A stretch of 64,000 bases of DNA from Rhea pennata (lineage: Eukaryota > Chordata > Aves > Rheiformes > Rheidae), in the NCBI RefSeq assembly GCF_028389875.1, contig NC_084682.1, positions 4,536,001 through 4,600,000 of the forward strand, written 5' to 3'. Under the pieces are notes generated by a model. That model searched no databases. It saw only the letters and a list, made by a program, of their open reading frames with translations, and was not told the DNA's origin. Position 1 is the first letter of the stretch. Each line of letters begins with the position of its first letter. The translations under genes and the position numbers were made by a program. Of the stretch, positions 25,001-37,100 are shown piece after piece.

Positions 25001-26353
25001 TCATTAACTTCAGTCAAAGATAGGCAGCATCGGTTAGGCCAAGGGAGACATAGAACTGTTTTGCTTTCTGTAAATCTGAATGAAAGTCTATGTTTATTCT
25101 ACCACTGTGTGTAAAAACACATTGGATTTGAGAGCTTCATGGCTAGCCAAATAAGACAGAAATAAAAAAAACTACATAACTAAGGACAGAGAAAGCCTGA
25201 GAGAGGAATATTACAAAACAAATGTTCTTGTTTTTTTGGGTTTTTTTTATTATTAAGAAAAAAGAATACAGGGAACATTGATAGAAGTATTATTTTTTAA
25301 CGATCATTTCACCGCTCAGGAAAGAGAACATCCGGTACTGGCTAAAGCCAGCCATGTTGTTCTGCTATTCATCTTTCTTCCTGCAAGCTGCAATTACTGA
25401 TAATCCACAGCTGAAAACTTAAGGTTGCTCACATTCATCTTATGTCCTCTTTCACTGCCATCAGGGTGAGTAACAACAGGTCCTCCACTTAATTCAAACA
25501 TGGCTACTTTTCCTGGGCTGCTTTGAAACAGGTATTGCTAACCATCCCAGCCTGGGGAACTATTTAATGATACAAGAAGAGTTTATCTGAACTGGTAAGG
25601 AGATCCATGAAACATACATTTACAAGTGACTCAATCAAGATTTGAAAACAACTCAAAATGAACTGGTAAGGAGATCCATGAAACATACATTTACAAGTGA
25701 CTCAATCAAGATTTGAAAACAACTCAAAATGAAAAAGCAAAAATGAGATTTTAAGGTAAAAGAGAAGTCTCACCACCACATGCACTTGTGGTTCCAAGAA
25801 TCAGATACATCAAAAAATGTTCTACTGCCTTAAAATACATAAATCTTTATATACGTACATGTAGATACATAGATGCACAAAACATTTGGCTCTACATTTT
25901 CATTAGCAATGGCTGAATGGAAAGCCTCTTCTATCCATTTCTATTTCCATCCATTCTGAAGCTATTTAGTATTAAAATTAATTTAAGAATGACTCAGCAT
26001 CACAACAACAAAGAATGCAATCCAATACATAAACCTCACAGGCTCCAAGCTGAATTTTCACTAGTATATCTACATTAAAGCAAAATCTATCATGGGGAGT
26101 CTAGTTGACTGGTACCAGGTAGTCTCTTTTTAACAGGCAGCCAATTCAAAGTAAACAAGCAGGTAACCGGATTGCCAAGAAGCACAGGGCTCCCGTGGTC
26201 AAAACAGTGAATTGTAAGAGTCCTAAGATTTTGAGTCTTATAGATCTACCCCAGCTCAAGGAATATGATTTGTTTTACATCTCAGACAGGTATTAACTCT
26301 GTCATTTCCACAGAGCCAGTGACGGGAAACAGAGCTTTCTGCTTTGAATAGCC
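16049..26353. other. Intergenic region between P2RX5 5' end and ITGAE 3' end
   Basis: About 10 kb without a supported coding exon. The right part should hold the ITGAE 3' UTR, and the left edge the P2RX5 5' UTR and promoter. Visible features are a T run near 17708, an A-rich simple repeat at about 20190-20221, and a 71 bp tandem duplication at 25588-25732. Reading frames of 60-180 codons here (for example minus 17065-17604 and 18475-18858) show no recognisable domains or splice support. Confidence 0.6.
25588..25732. repeat. Perfect 2 x 71 bp tandem duplication
   Basis: The unit starting GAACTGGTAAGGAGATCCAT occurs at 25589 and again at 25660 with no difference between the copies. It is 0.6-0.8 kb downstream of the ITGAE stop on the minus strand, so it may be transcribed in the 3' UTR. 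Confidence 0.95.
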
Positions 26354-28183
26354 TCATCTTCCGGAATTGTCTTCTTGCTCCATCATATTTTTATAGTTTC
26401 TTTTGAAAAACCCACACTGGAAGAGAAAAAGATAGAAGAACTTATCAAATCTTCACATATGCATTTTTTTCTTCATTTTAAAAATTAAAATTCGAAATTC
26501 TTCCCTCTCAGAGTTGCTACAAGTGAATAGCGAATGCAGCCTGTATGTGATTTCTGACACAGCTGTAAGCCTTTACCATTTTTCAAAACCCTTCAGAACG
26601 CCTAACACTTCATGACACTTAAAACAATCTGCAGAACACTTCAAAATAGGACTTCAACACACCTAGGCATGCAGAGGAGTTTCTTTTCCAGCACTACTAA
26701 AATGCCTCCATTTGTATTCTAAAATATAGTAGCTAAATAATAGTTTAAGATGAGAAGTGAAAAGGAATGTTTTTTGCATTTAAATAGCATGAGAAATTAA
26801 GAGGTTATACTGCAATGCTCAGAGTACAAATTTGTTCAAACATAAGACACTGAGGCATCTAAGACAGAGGTCTTAAAATGGTATGTAGCAGAAGTCCTTC
26901 AGTGTGTTTAAAGAAACCTCTTTTGTAATTAGAGAAATCTTAAAACTGTTATTACCTTTTAAAAAAAATCTCTATTTTATTGTGTGTTGACAATACTCAC
27001 TTTCCAGAGGAGCAGAATAATGAAAGCCAACAAGAGAAGGCCACCAATAGAGCTTCCTACGATAACTGGCAAGGGATCGAATGCTTCTTCTTTCAGCAAG
27101 ATAAGAGCAATCTAGAGCAGAATCAAGATCAACTCAGCATATACTGAAGGCCAACTGTTTTTTCTTGGCTAGTTTTTAACTGAGAAAGCTGTATTATTTG
27201 ATCTTACATTTAACCTTTCAACTCCAACACTAGATGCAGTCTTGCCCTACCTGTGCAGTAGGTTTTTCAGAATAAAGGGCATGTCTTCACCAGGCAAAGA
27301 GAGGGAATTTCCCTGCTGAAACTCCAGAGAGGACAGGGGCTCTCTGTTACCACAGGTGTCAGATGATATCCAGAGTTCAGTACAAACCTTCAATATTTTC
27401 TTAGTACATGCTAGCAAGAATCCTCCCTTTGCTTTCATCCCACAGTCCAAAGTAGGATTCCACTAAATTCAACAGGGGAACTTGGAACTGTTTGCTCCAG
27501 AAGATCTAGGATTTAACTCTGGAATTTAATCAATTTTCAGATAGCACATCTGGATCCCACTTGTCCTGTCCTAGGAAAAAGGTCAAGTGACCTACTCGGT
27601 GCTCAGATACCTCAGCATAATGATTCTCTTCTTTCAGGCCCAGATACAGTTTTCTGTCAAAGGTGATTTTCCCAGCGACCAGCAAATCAGTTCTAGGTTT
27701 TAAGAACTACAAAGAACAGAAAGAAGGTATCAGTCACTCAACCGCCGTAACACCCTCGCCAGACTGTAAGCGCCACCCGGCCCGGCGCCGCCACCGAGCT
27801 GCTGCTTGTGTCTGGGCCTTTGTACGGCACTAGCCGCTTCCTCGCTCGGCACCGCGGCTCGGGCAGGGCGGCGCCGCCGCCGCGCGTTACCTGCCGCGCG
27901 TCGCCCGGGGCGAGCTCGGCCGCCACGGTGACGTTGTCGCCGTCCGCGCTGAGGGAGCAGCACACGCGCCGGTACCGCACGTCCCCGGCGGCCTGGAACG
28001 ACACGGGAGCGTCACGCAGGGAGGGAGGGGAGCGGCCACCCCCTCGGTACCCCGCCGCGGGCCGCTTTCACCACAGCGGCGGCCGCCCACGTCGCTCACC
28101 GGCGCGGCTGCGTCGTCGCCGCCGCCGCCGTAGCGCCGCAGGCTCCACACCGCCTCCTCGCGCACGCGGCACGCTGTGGAGCG
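26354..28183 (-). CDS. ITGAE: ITGAE exons 32-36, membrane-proximal stalk, TM and tail
   Basis: Exons: E32 28100-28183, E33 27891-27992, E34 27611-27706, E35 27001-27111, E36 26354-26416 (stop at 26354-26356). E32 and E33 sit in the CpG island next to HASPIN and have GC-driven composition ([13 protein letters not shown]). Even so, DNVTVAAEL in E33 matches the human DKENVTVAAEI region. E34 has [14 protein letters not shown]35 encodes the transmembrane helix ([19 protein letters not shown]). E36 encodes CGFFKR followed by 14 residues; the alpha-subunit GFFKR clasp is intact. The tail is shorter than the human one, which is about 30 residues after CGFFKR. Confidence 0.9.
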
Positions 28184-31100
28184 CTGCAAGGCAACGGTCA
28201 CGCTGCGGGCGGGGCGGGCGCCGTCCTCTCGCCCCCCCCCCCCCCCCCCCCCCGGCAGCTCTCGCGAGGTTTCGTTTGAAACGGAGGCGGGCGGCGCGGC
28301 GGCCCCGAGGCGCGGCGGCCATGCCGCTCCAGCCGCGCCTGCTGCGCACCTACTCGCGGCGCGGCGGGCAGCTCCGCCCGCTGCCGCCGCCGGACCGCTG
28401 GATCTCGCCGCCCTGCGACCGCAAGCGGCTCTTCAGCTCCACCTCGGCCGCCTCCAGCGCCGCCTCCAGCGCCCGCTCCCCCTCCTTGGCCGACTCGGAC
28501 GACCCCGACTTCTCGCTGCCCGGCAAGCGCCACCGGGAGCCGCCCGGCGAGCGCCCCGCCCGGCCCTGGCGGCTGCGGAGCCGCCGCCGCGGCGCGGCCC
28601 GCAAGGAGAACCGCCCGCCGCCGCCCGCGGAGGAGCTCACCTCGCCCTCGCCCTCGCCGCCGCCGCGCCGCCGCCCCCGCCGCCGCCGCGAGCCGCCGGC
28701 CGCCGCGCGGCGCCCGCTGCTCTGCAGCACCCCGCAGCGGCCGCCCGCCGCCGCCCCGCAGCGCTCGCCGCCGCCCGGCCTGGCGGAGCTCAGCTCCGTC
28801 CTGCTGCTGAGCCCCGAGGACGGCAGCGCGGAGCTCTTCTCCCCGCTGCCGGGCGGGGAGGGCGCGGGGCGGCGGGGGCAGAGCCCGGCGCCGCTCGCCG
28901 CCTCGCCCCTCCGCCTGGCCCCCCTGCGCAGAGCCTCCCGCGCGGGCCCGAGGGCGGCGGCGCGGGGACGCCGGGAGCCGCAGGGCTCCGGGCCCGCGCG
29001 AGGAGCCGCCCCACGCCACGGCGCCTCGGCTGAAGGCCCCTGCGATGAGCTGAGGGGAGCCGTGACGAGAGGCAGCTCGAGGCACCCGCCAGGCCAGCTC
29101 ACTCCCGTGGTGGTGTTGGGCCCCACAGAAGCGCCAGTGCGTTTGACTGGCGTGCGGCTCAATGAACAGGCGGATGCTGAACTCTCCTGCCAGCAGCCGG
29201 TTTCTCCTTTAGGCCTGCCAGGAATCTTGGAGAAGAAATATAAAAGCAGCAAGGTCATTCCTGGAGATGGAAGTACCTGTAGAAAAGCTTGCATCAGTGG
29301 CTTCAGCTCTAGCCGGTGGGGCAGACAGACAAGGCTCCGCCCGAAAAGGCACAAAAATAAGAGACAGCAGCAGGCCAACAACTCCCTTTTCAGACCACAA
29401 ATGAGGCAAAGAGGGAAGAAGAAGAAGAAGAATGTTCTGGAGATGTCTACAGACGTAAGAGACAACAACTGTTCTTTCCTCAATAACTCTCATTCCTGGG
29501 GCAGGGTTCGAGCATCTTTGTCCTTCCATAAGAAAAAGAAAGTTGCCACAGAAGAGAGTTTCTGCAACAGCATCCTTTGTACGCCTTTGACAAAGTCTCA
29601 GCTTTCAGCGCCCCAAATAACCCTATCTGCTGATAAGGCCCAGCGCTGTACGTGGTCTGCTTCCTCCATGGCCCTGCTGGCTCACAGGAATTCCTGTTCT
29701 GTCCTGGAGATTATGCTTACAGATGCAGAGAAAGTATATGGAGAATGCCGCCAGGAAGGGCCTATCTCTTTTGAGGAATGCATTCCTTTAGATAAAATGA
29801 AAAATTGCCAGAAAATTGGGGAAGGGGTGTTTGGGGAGGTCTTCCAGACGCACAGTGAGAGAGGGCCTGTGGCCTTAAAAATAATTCCCATTGAGGGGCC
29901 CGAAAGAGTAAATGGTGAAGCTCAAAAGAGTTTTGGGGAGATTCTACCTGAGATAATAATTTCAAAGGAACTCAGCCTTCTGTCTGAAGAGTCTATGAAC
30001 AGGACTGTAGGGTTCATTAGCTTGTACTCTGTGCACTGTGTTCAAGGGGCCTATCCTAAGCACCTCCTGGAAGCCTGGGACAAATACCACGAAATAACAG
30101 GATCAGAAAATGATCGACCAGACCTTTTTGGGGATGAGCAGCTCTTCATGGTTCTGGAATTTGAATTTGGAGGCAGTGATTTGGAAAATATGAAAAAGAA
30201 GTTAAGTTCAGTAGCATCAGCAAAAAGCATTTTGCACCAGGTCACTGCTTCCCTGGCTGTGGCAGAACAGGAACTTCACTTTGAGCACAGAGACTTGCAC
30301 TGGGGGAATGTGCTGGTAAAGAGAACAAATGTAAAGGAGCTTAATTATGTGTTGAATGGGGCAGTGTGCACAATTCCCACAGCAGGAATCCATGTCAACA
30401 TCATAGATTATACCTTGTCTCGGCTAGAGAAAGATGGGTTAACTGTGTTTTGTGACCTTTCCGCTGATGAAGAACTGTTTCAAGGCACAGGGGACTACCA
30501 GTTTGATATCTACAGGCAAATGAAAATGGAGAACTCCAACAGTTGGACTGACTATCATCCACACAGCAATGTCCTCTGGCTACATTACTTGTCAGATAAA
30601 CTTCTGAAAGAAGTGATCTATAAGAAAAAGGAATCAACTTCTGCCATGAGAAAAATAAAGCAGCAGCTCATTAAGTTCCATGAAGAAGTACTATCTTTTG
30701 GTTCTGCAAGTGAAGTTTTACATAACAGCAGCTTTTTCCAGTGAGTAAGGGAGTGCAGTGTTTCAACAAATGAAGTTACTGCGGCTGCTCTCCCCTTGGC
30801 TGTTTTTTTTTATGTATTATCTTTTTAAATGTTGGTGCAATGAAGAAATGTTATGATGTCCATGGATTATCAGTGTGTATAAGAAGTTATTGAAAATGTG
30901 TTTTTAAAAAAAAGTGAGAAAAGTCTTCTGCCTTGGTATGCTTGCAGATGTACTTTTTTTGAGGGCAGAGGGGAAAAGAGAACAGACTGACTTTGCAAGG
31001 GGGGATTTCTTCAGGCTTAGTTCATGTTTTGAATTAAACTTTCTTACCTTTTGAGTTTTAATGTATTAAAAGAAGTTCTCTTTCATTATTATATATGTCT

Positions 31101-34100
31101 TTTTTTTAAAAAAATCTGGACAGTGAGGACAAAAATAGTAAATATTGTTAGCCTATTTGAGGATAGAAAGGAGAAAAAACCCCACCTCTATGACTCATTT
31201 TTAAAAATGAGCTTTTGCTCAGTTTGGTAAAACTTGTGCATGGAATATATACTACAAGATGTAAATATCTAAAGTTTCTGTAATATAGCCTTAGAAATAT
31301 TCTGATCTGCAATAATCTGATTTTCTTTTGCCTTCTGTAAAGACTGGCGGAAAGACCAGATCATGAAAAAACAAATAAGAAGATGTACCTGTGTTCCTGT
31401 TGCATTTTTCACATTTATGATGTTGTGACCTTGTAAACTTACAGGAATCCAAATCTGTAACTGGATGGTAGCTTTAAAGCGATTTTCTCCATTTATCTGC
31501 AGATGGAAATGCATGAGACAAGTACTGTTTAGTCCTAATTGAAGATAGATCAGATTAACTGAATTTGAATCTCTACTTACATTAAATTTGAACTCTTTGT
31601 TTTCAAGTAGTCCTTGACTAACATTCATGTATATTAAAGAAACCGGTCTGTAGACAAAGATAAATCAAACTAAATGAATGTTGAATTAAATTATTATTGG
31701 AAGTCAATGTATCCACTGCCCCAGGTGCATTAAGTAATAAAGGTGTAGCATCATCAGATTTGTTGGAACTAGAATGCTATCTACTTTGAGCATGTATGTG
31801 TACATAGGCAGTCCATATATGTCAGATGCATCTTTGAAACTCTCTCGAAGTCTTTTTGCAAGTTAGAGAATCTATTTTTTCCAATAGGGCTTTATAGTTC
31901 TGTTTCCCAGACTCTTACTGCTTTTGCTCTCTGGTACCAGAGAAAATGACCTGACAATCTGAAGTGCTTGAAACTTCAGAAGTTTGAAGTGGGAATTGTG
32001 CTGTAATCTCACCAAGCACTCCTCAATCCTTTTTCCTCTGACTAATGTAAAAGCAATATAATTGACTATTCCTAAAACTTACCTGGTAAGGACTGCAGTG
32101 AATGCATATCTGATATCAAGGATGTGTTCTTCAATCAGACTGGTGCTATTTTCATTTACACTGAGGGGGAAAAAAGCAGGATGGATGAAAACATTACTAA
32201 CTGTCTGCTTTGATGTTTCATTTCTGTGGTTTGACAACTGCCAATATTGGCTGTATGGATGGAAACATACAGTGGTAATAATTAACAAAGAGATAGGTAC
32301 TAGCCTAAGGGGTGACATGGTACTTGAATGTTGGACTACCCTTCAGTGCTACTGGTTTTGAAAGTTGCTATTGCCTTGAAATGTTAACATGTGAATAGTA
32401 CTGCTTTTATCAATTAAAATTAGAAGCTTCCACCCTTCACAAAACTGACTGGTAATTAAATTCACATGGAAACCTTTGCCAAAAATTGTGCTTGCAATGA
32501 AATTAATCCGCCAGAGATTAGTTTTGTTTTTGTTTTCCTTCTGTTTTTTGGTTTTTTGCTATTTTTAAAATGATGCGTATCAACCAGTTTCCATTGATTT
32601 TAATGGGAGGAAAATAAGGAACATGACAACAGAGGAATCTGAACTATAGCCTCCCCACATTAGAAAGGCCTTGATGATGAAAAATACCCCAAATGTGTAT
32701 TGTCTTCCCAATCATTTTGTATCTATGAATGAAAGATCGTCATGGAACAAGTTGTTTTATACGTATTGCTTATCTGTTCTCACTCCTAAGGAAGGAGAAT
32801 GTCAGGATGTAATCTGGCATTTCAGAAAACACAAACTTGTAAGTATGTACTACGTTTAAATTAGGACCTTAAGGGAGCTCTGTGTTTTACTGAAACAATG
32901 AAATATGAGCTAAGTTAAATTAACAGAAGGAAAGGAAACATTTTTCACACTGATCCAAATACTTTAGAAGGTTGAGAAGAATAAGTATGGTTATATGGAA
33001 CTAATGACTGATAAAAGAATTTCTGCTCAATGTACAAACTCTCCTTTTTAGTGCCTGGTGAAAACAGCAATACTTACTTGGTGACATTAATAGTGATTGC
33101 AGACTTATTTTGGAACACAGTTTCACGTAATTGCCAAATCACTGAAAAATTTGCCTATTTTGAGGGAAGAGAAAGTCATAAGAACATACTGATTACTCGG
33201 TAAATACTTTCTTTTAAACTCACCAGGGTACTGCTGAAACATGATGGCTAATACATTTTCTGCTCAGCATTCCCTTCCAAATTAGTTAGACATTACTGTG
33301 GAAGGTGGAAAAGCCAGTGAAGTTCAGGAATATGAAAACAATTTGTAGCCTTGAGAAATTACACACCAGTGATAAAAGTGTATTTGAAATAACAGAGGCT
33401 ATGGCTGAGCTGTAAAGATAAAGGATGCAAGACCAGCAACTCAAAGTACAATAAGCAGTAGGATAAAATGAAAATAATCTCTACTTACAGTTGTCTTATT
33501 GAATATTGGATGCCCAATTCTGCAGTTTAAGGATGAGGGTATAGAAGTGGATGGTACTGGCTGACCACAATGAATAACTGGAGAGGATGGCTACCAATAG
33601 AATAGGAATGCTCTTTAATATTGAATAAAAATGGACTGCGAAATCCAATTCCATTTCTGTCTGCTCCCATCAAATGAATTAGGTACAAATAGCCCAACAA
33701 AAGCTTGGAAGTCTTAAATCAGATAAATACTCTATTCAGGCTACTGTTCTAACATCACGGAAATGCCCTCCCCACTCCCGCAAGTTCCTTTTTGGGGCAT
33801 TTTAATCAGATAGTTCTCGTATGGGGTAAACAGGTTCATCAGGCTGCCAAAACATCTAAAGGAAATTGGATGAATGAGGCTGGCATTAATGTATTGGCTC
33901 TCAGATTAGAAAAAGTTGCTCTACTGTCTCAAGTGTCTATTGCAGATATGTTCTACAAATAAATTCTGTGCTGCATTACAGCTCTGGATATAGTCCAGTG
34001 CTTAAAGATTTGTCCTTCATAAAAAATAGATGAAGAGCTTGAAAGTTTTAATGCGAATAATGGAAAAAATAACTGGCACAAACCACTTACCTAACTCGCT

Positions 34101-37100
34101 TATGAAAATGTCCAGAGCTCTTGGAGCTGCTCTAATTTAATGCATTAGAATAAACATAATTTACTTCTAGATATTGCATGCATTTATGTCATTTCTGAAT
34201 GTACTAATTGAGGCTGGCGAATTCCTTGCAAACAGCAGACAGCTTTTTAATTCTGTTTAATTTTCTCCTTTGCTCTGTGTGCTTTCTAATTGAATAAATA
34301 TGATGCCTATACTAGACCAAGAACTAGAAGTCAGTGTTTATTGTCAGCATCTCTAACCTAGGTGATAATTTTTTTTAGCAACCCAGAAAACTCAATTTAA
34401 CCTACTTCCCTGTACATTGGCCCTCAAATCACATAGACAACGGAAACTATCATAACCTTTCAAAAAAGATAAATACCATCATTCTTAGATTCAATTTGTT
34501 CCCTGAATAGTCAATAATAGGATTTAAAAGATGCTAAAAGAATGCAGGTTACTCATGCATTAATTGTGGCAAATTACAAGAGAAATCCTCATCTACTTCC
34601 GTCTGGCTGTTTGTCTTAGTGATCGCTGATTCTTTTAATGATATCATGCAGATGAGTTTCACAAGAAGCTGCTCACTTGTCTATCCTTGAACAACTGACC
34701 TTCCTTCAAGATTTATTTATGTAGCAAGTGAATAGGAGTCTGAGCGAGGCTTTCCTTCAATGATATGTTGTTAGACAGATAGTTCTTCCACAATCTTACC
34801 TCAGCAGTCATCTTTTTAAAATGTAAGTTTTTAGAATAGTTCAAAATCATAGTTGTCATGTAGGAGTCATCTCCACTGTTACTTAGGGAAAAATTCATGG
34901 TCACTTCTTTAGTGTGGCCCACTACTAATTCTTTTCTAGAAGCAGAGAGAAAAATGAGATGGGTGACATACAGCTTCTAAGGGTTGCTATTTAATAAGAG
35001 GCCCAAAGCATTCTGGTACTAGTAATTGCTCCCCTCAAATGTTTTCACACACAGGATAATGCAAGAGCCTAATTAATTATTCAGTATGCTTCAGGGTGTG
35101 TAGGAAAATGCTTCCTTCTTATTATTGAAGGCAGTCGTCTCTAAATCTTATATAACCTTTTATCACTTCTGTTTTACGTCTAGATGGCTTTTAGACCTTT
35201 CTCCATTTGATTAGCTTTTCAGTGAACCCCTGGGGTAACTTTTAACAATGAAGTGGAGACTACCCTTTTGCCTAAAGCTATATAAACTTGAGTGATTCTT
35301 TGCTCTAGTGCTATGCGATAGACCAGTCCAAAACAAAATCAGATGTTTACAATCAAATGCCAGAATTGAGATTTTAGGACAACTACATCTGTTTAAACAC
35401 TGGTCTCTCCCCTGAGATTTTCTAGGTTGGCCAACAATGCCTAGGGAGGCATACAGTTACAGCACTGTGTGAATGCAATCTTATAGAAAGAACAATTTAG
35501 ATGAAAATTAATGTAAACAAAGGGTCAGCAAATCTTGTCTGAGAATCTGAACAGAAGACCTTATGCATTAAGATGACATTTTATATGAATGCTAAATGCA
35601 AAAAGTGGATAATACAACTGCTTTAACTCACGGAATCTGACTTGTCAAAGTTAAATGAGCAGTACAGACGGTCTTGTTGTTGCAGTCCTTCTTGTAAGGC
35701 AACTGAAAACAAACACAGATCAATTCAAATTTTAACTGTCCTGATTTTTCTAAGGTAGCAGATTTAGAATACCTTTACATATACACATACATATAAGAGT
35801 CCTTCTCTGAAAACTGAAATTCCCATCACTTCTTTTAAGGAAAAGCTGGAAGTAAGAGGACCCTCTAGTGGTGAGTCGCTCCCAAGTGGATGATGTCTTG
35901 TAATTCAGCTCCCAGAAAAAGATCTCTTAGCAGTAATAGGAAATGTCTTCACTTGGGACAAGGGTTGTTAAAGAGATACCGGTTTACCTGTGACTTGCCA
36001 CAGGAGTCACTATCTAAATCAGTCCGGTGAAAAAATATGTTAGCTAAAATAATATTACTCCTTTTCCCCAACTAACATGTTTTTTTTGAATAAACGTATT
36101 CATATGCTGTGCAGGCTTCGAGGTGTGCTACCTCGTAGAGACGAGGTTACCTCTGTGTCTTTCACAATTGTTCTTTTTTCCACAGTAAAAATCTGTCTGT
36201 GGCTGACATTCCTGGAGAAGTTCATTGATAATTAATAATTAGCTGTTGGATGCACAAGTACTAAACCCACTAGCAGTGCTGACTGACAGTAGAGAATCTC
36301 ATGAACATTCTTATGAAATAAATGTATCATCATCATAATTCCTAAGATCACTGTTATCATAGTAATGAGTATGCATTATTTTTTTCAGGAATTCTTAAAT
36401 TTTAGAAAATTTTTTATGTGTTACTACCAAATACATCATTCAAATAATAGGCCTCAATATAAATTCCAATGTAGAACTCAGTATCTGAAAAATACCTCAC
36501 AAAACACACAAACCATCTCTGCCTTCTTCACAGGTAGCATCAAAATCTCACTTTATACAGAGGCATAGAAGAAATACTGTGGTCAAAATCAAAGCAATTT
36601 TGCAGCAGATCTGAGGTTGGACCTTAGAGACAAGACTGTCCTAACAGGATATGAGTATTTGCTGTGGGGGAACCTGAGCCTAAAGACTACCTGGAATACA
36701 GTACTTATAACTAAAAAGGGAACATGGGAGAGAGGAAGACATGCACAAGCTAAGAAATACACTTTTTCTTTTCTTTTTTTTTCCAATAGCAAAGGCTATG
36801 GATCCTGGAGGGAGAGAAAGCTCTTTGCTAAGCTTTTATTTTATTACCTGAAAATGCATCTCAGATGGCTGATATCTATCCAGCACAGGAACAGCAAATT
36901 CCGTATTACTGTTTTTATTAAAGAGTGTGTATTTAACTCTGAGAATAACACTGGAAAAGCAGTTGAAGTCACATGGCTATAAGAAAAAAAGAACAAAAAG
37001 TTAAGAAATATACTGGCATTAAAATGCAGAACAGTGTGTACATGTCATCTCTGCATGGGTGCTCCTCTTTCCGAAGTATAAATACAGGGAAGTAAAAATA

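Noticed and set aside
27808..28320. Upstream extension of the HASPIN open frame by 171 codons
   Set aside because: It overlaps antisense ITGAE exons 32-33 and the C homopolymer, and its composition only reflects the CpG island. The ATG at 28321 matches the family N terminus.
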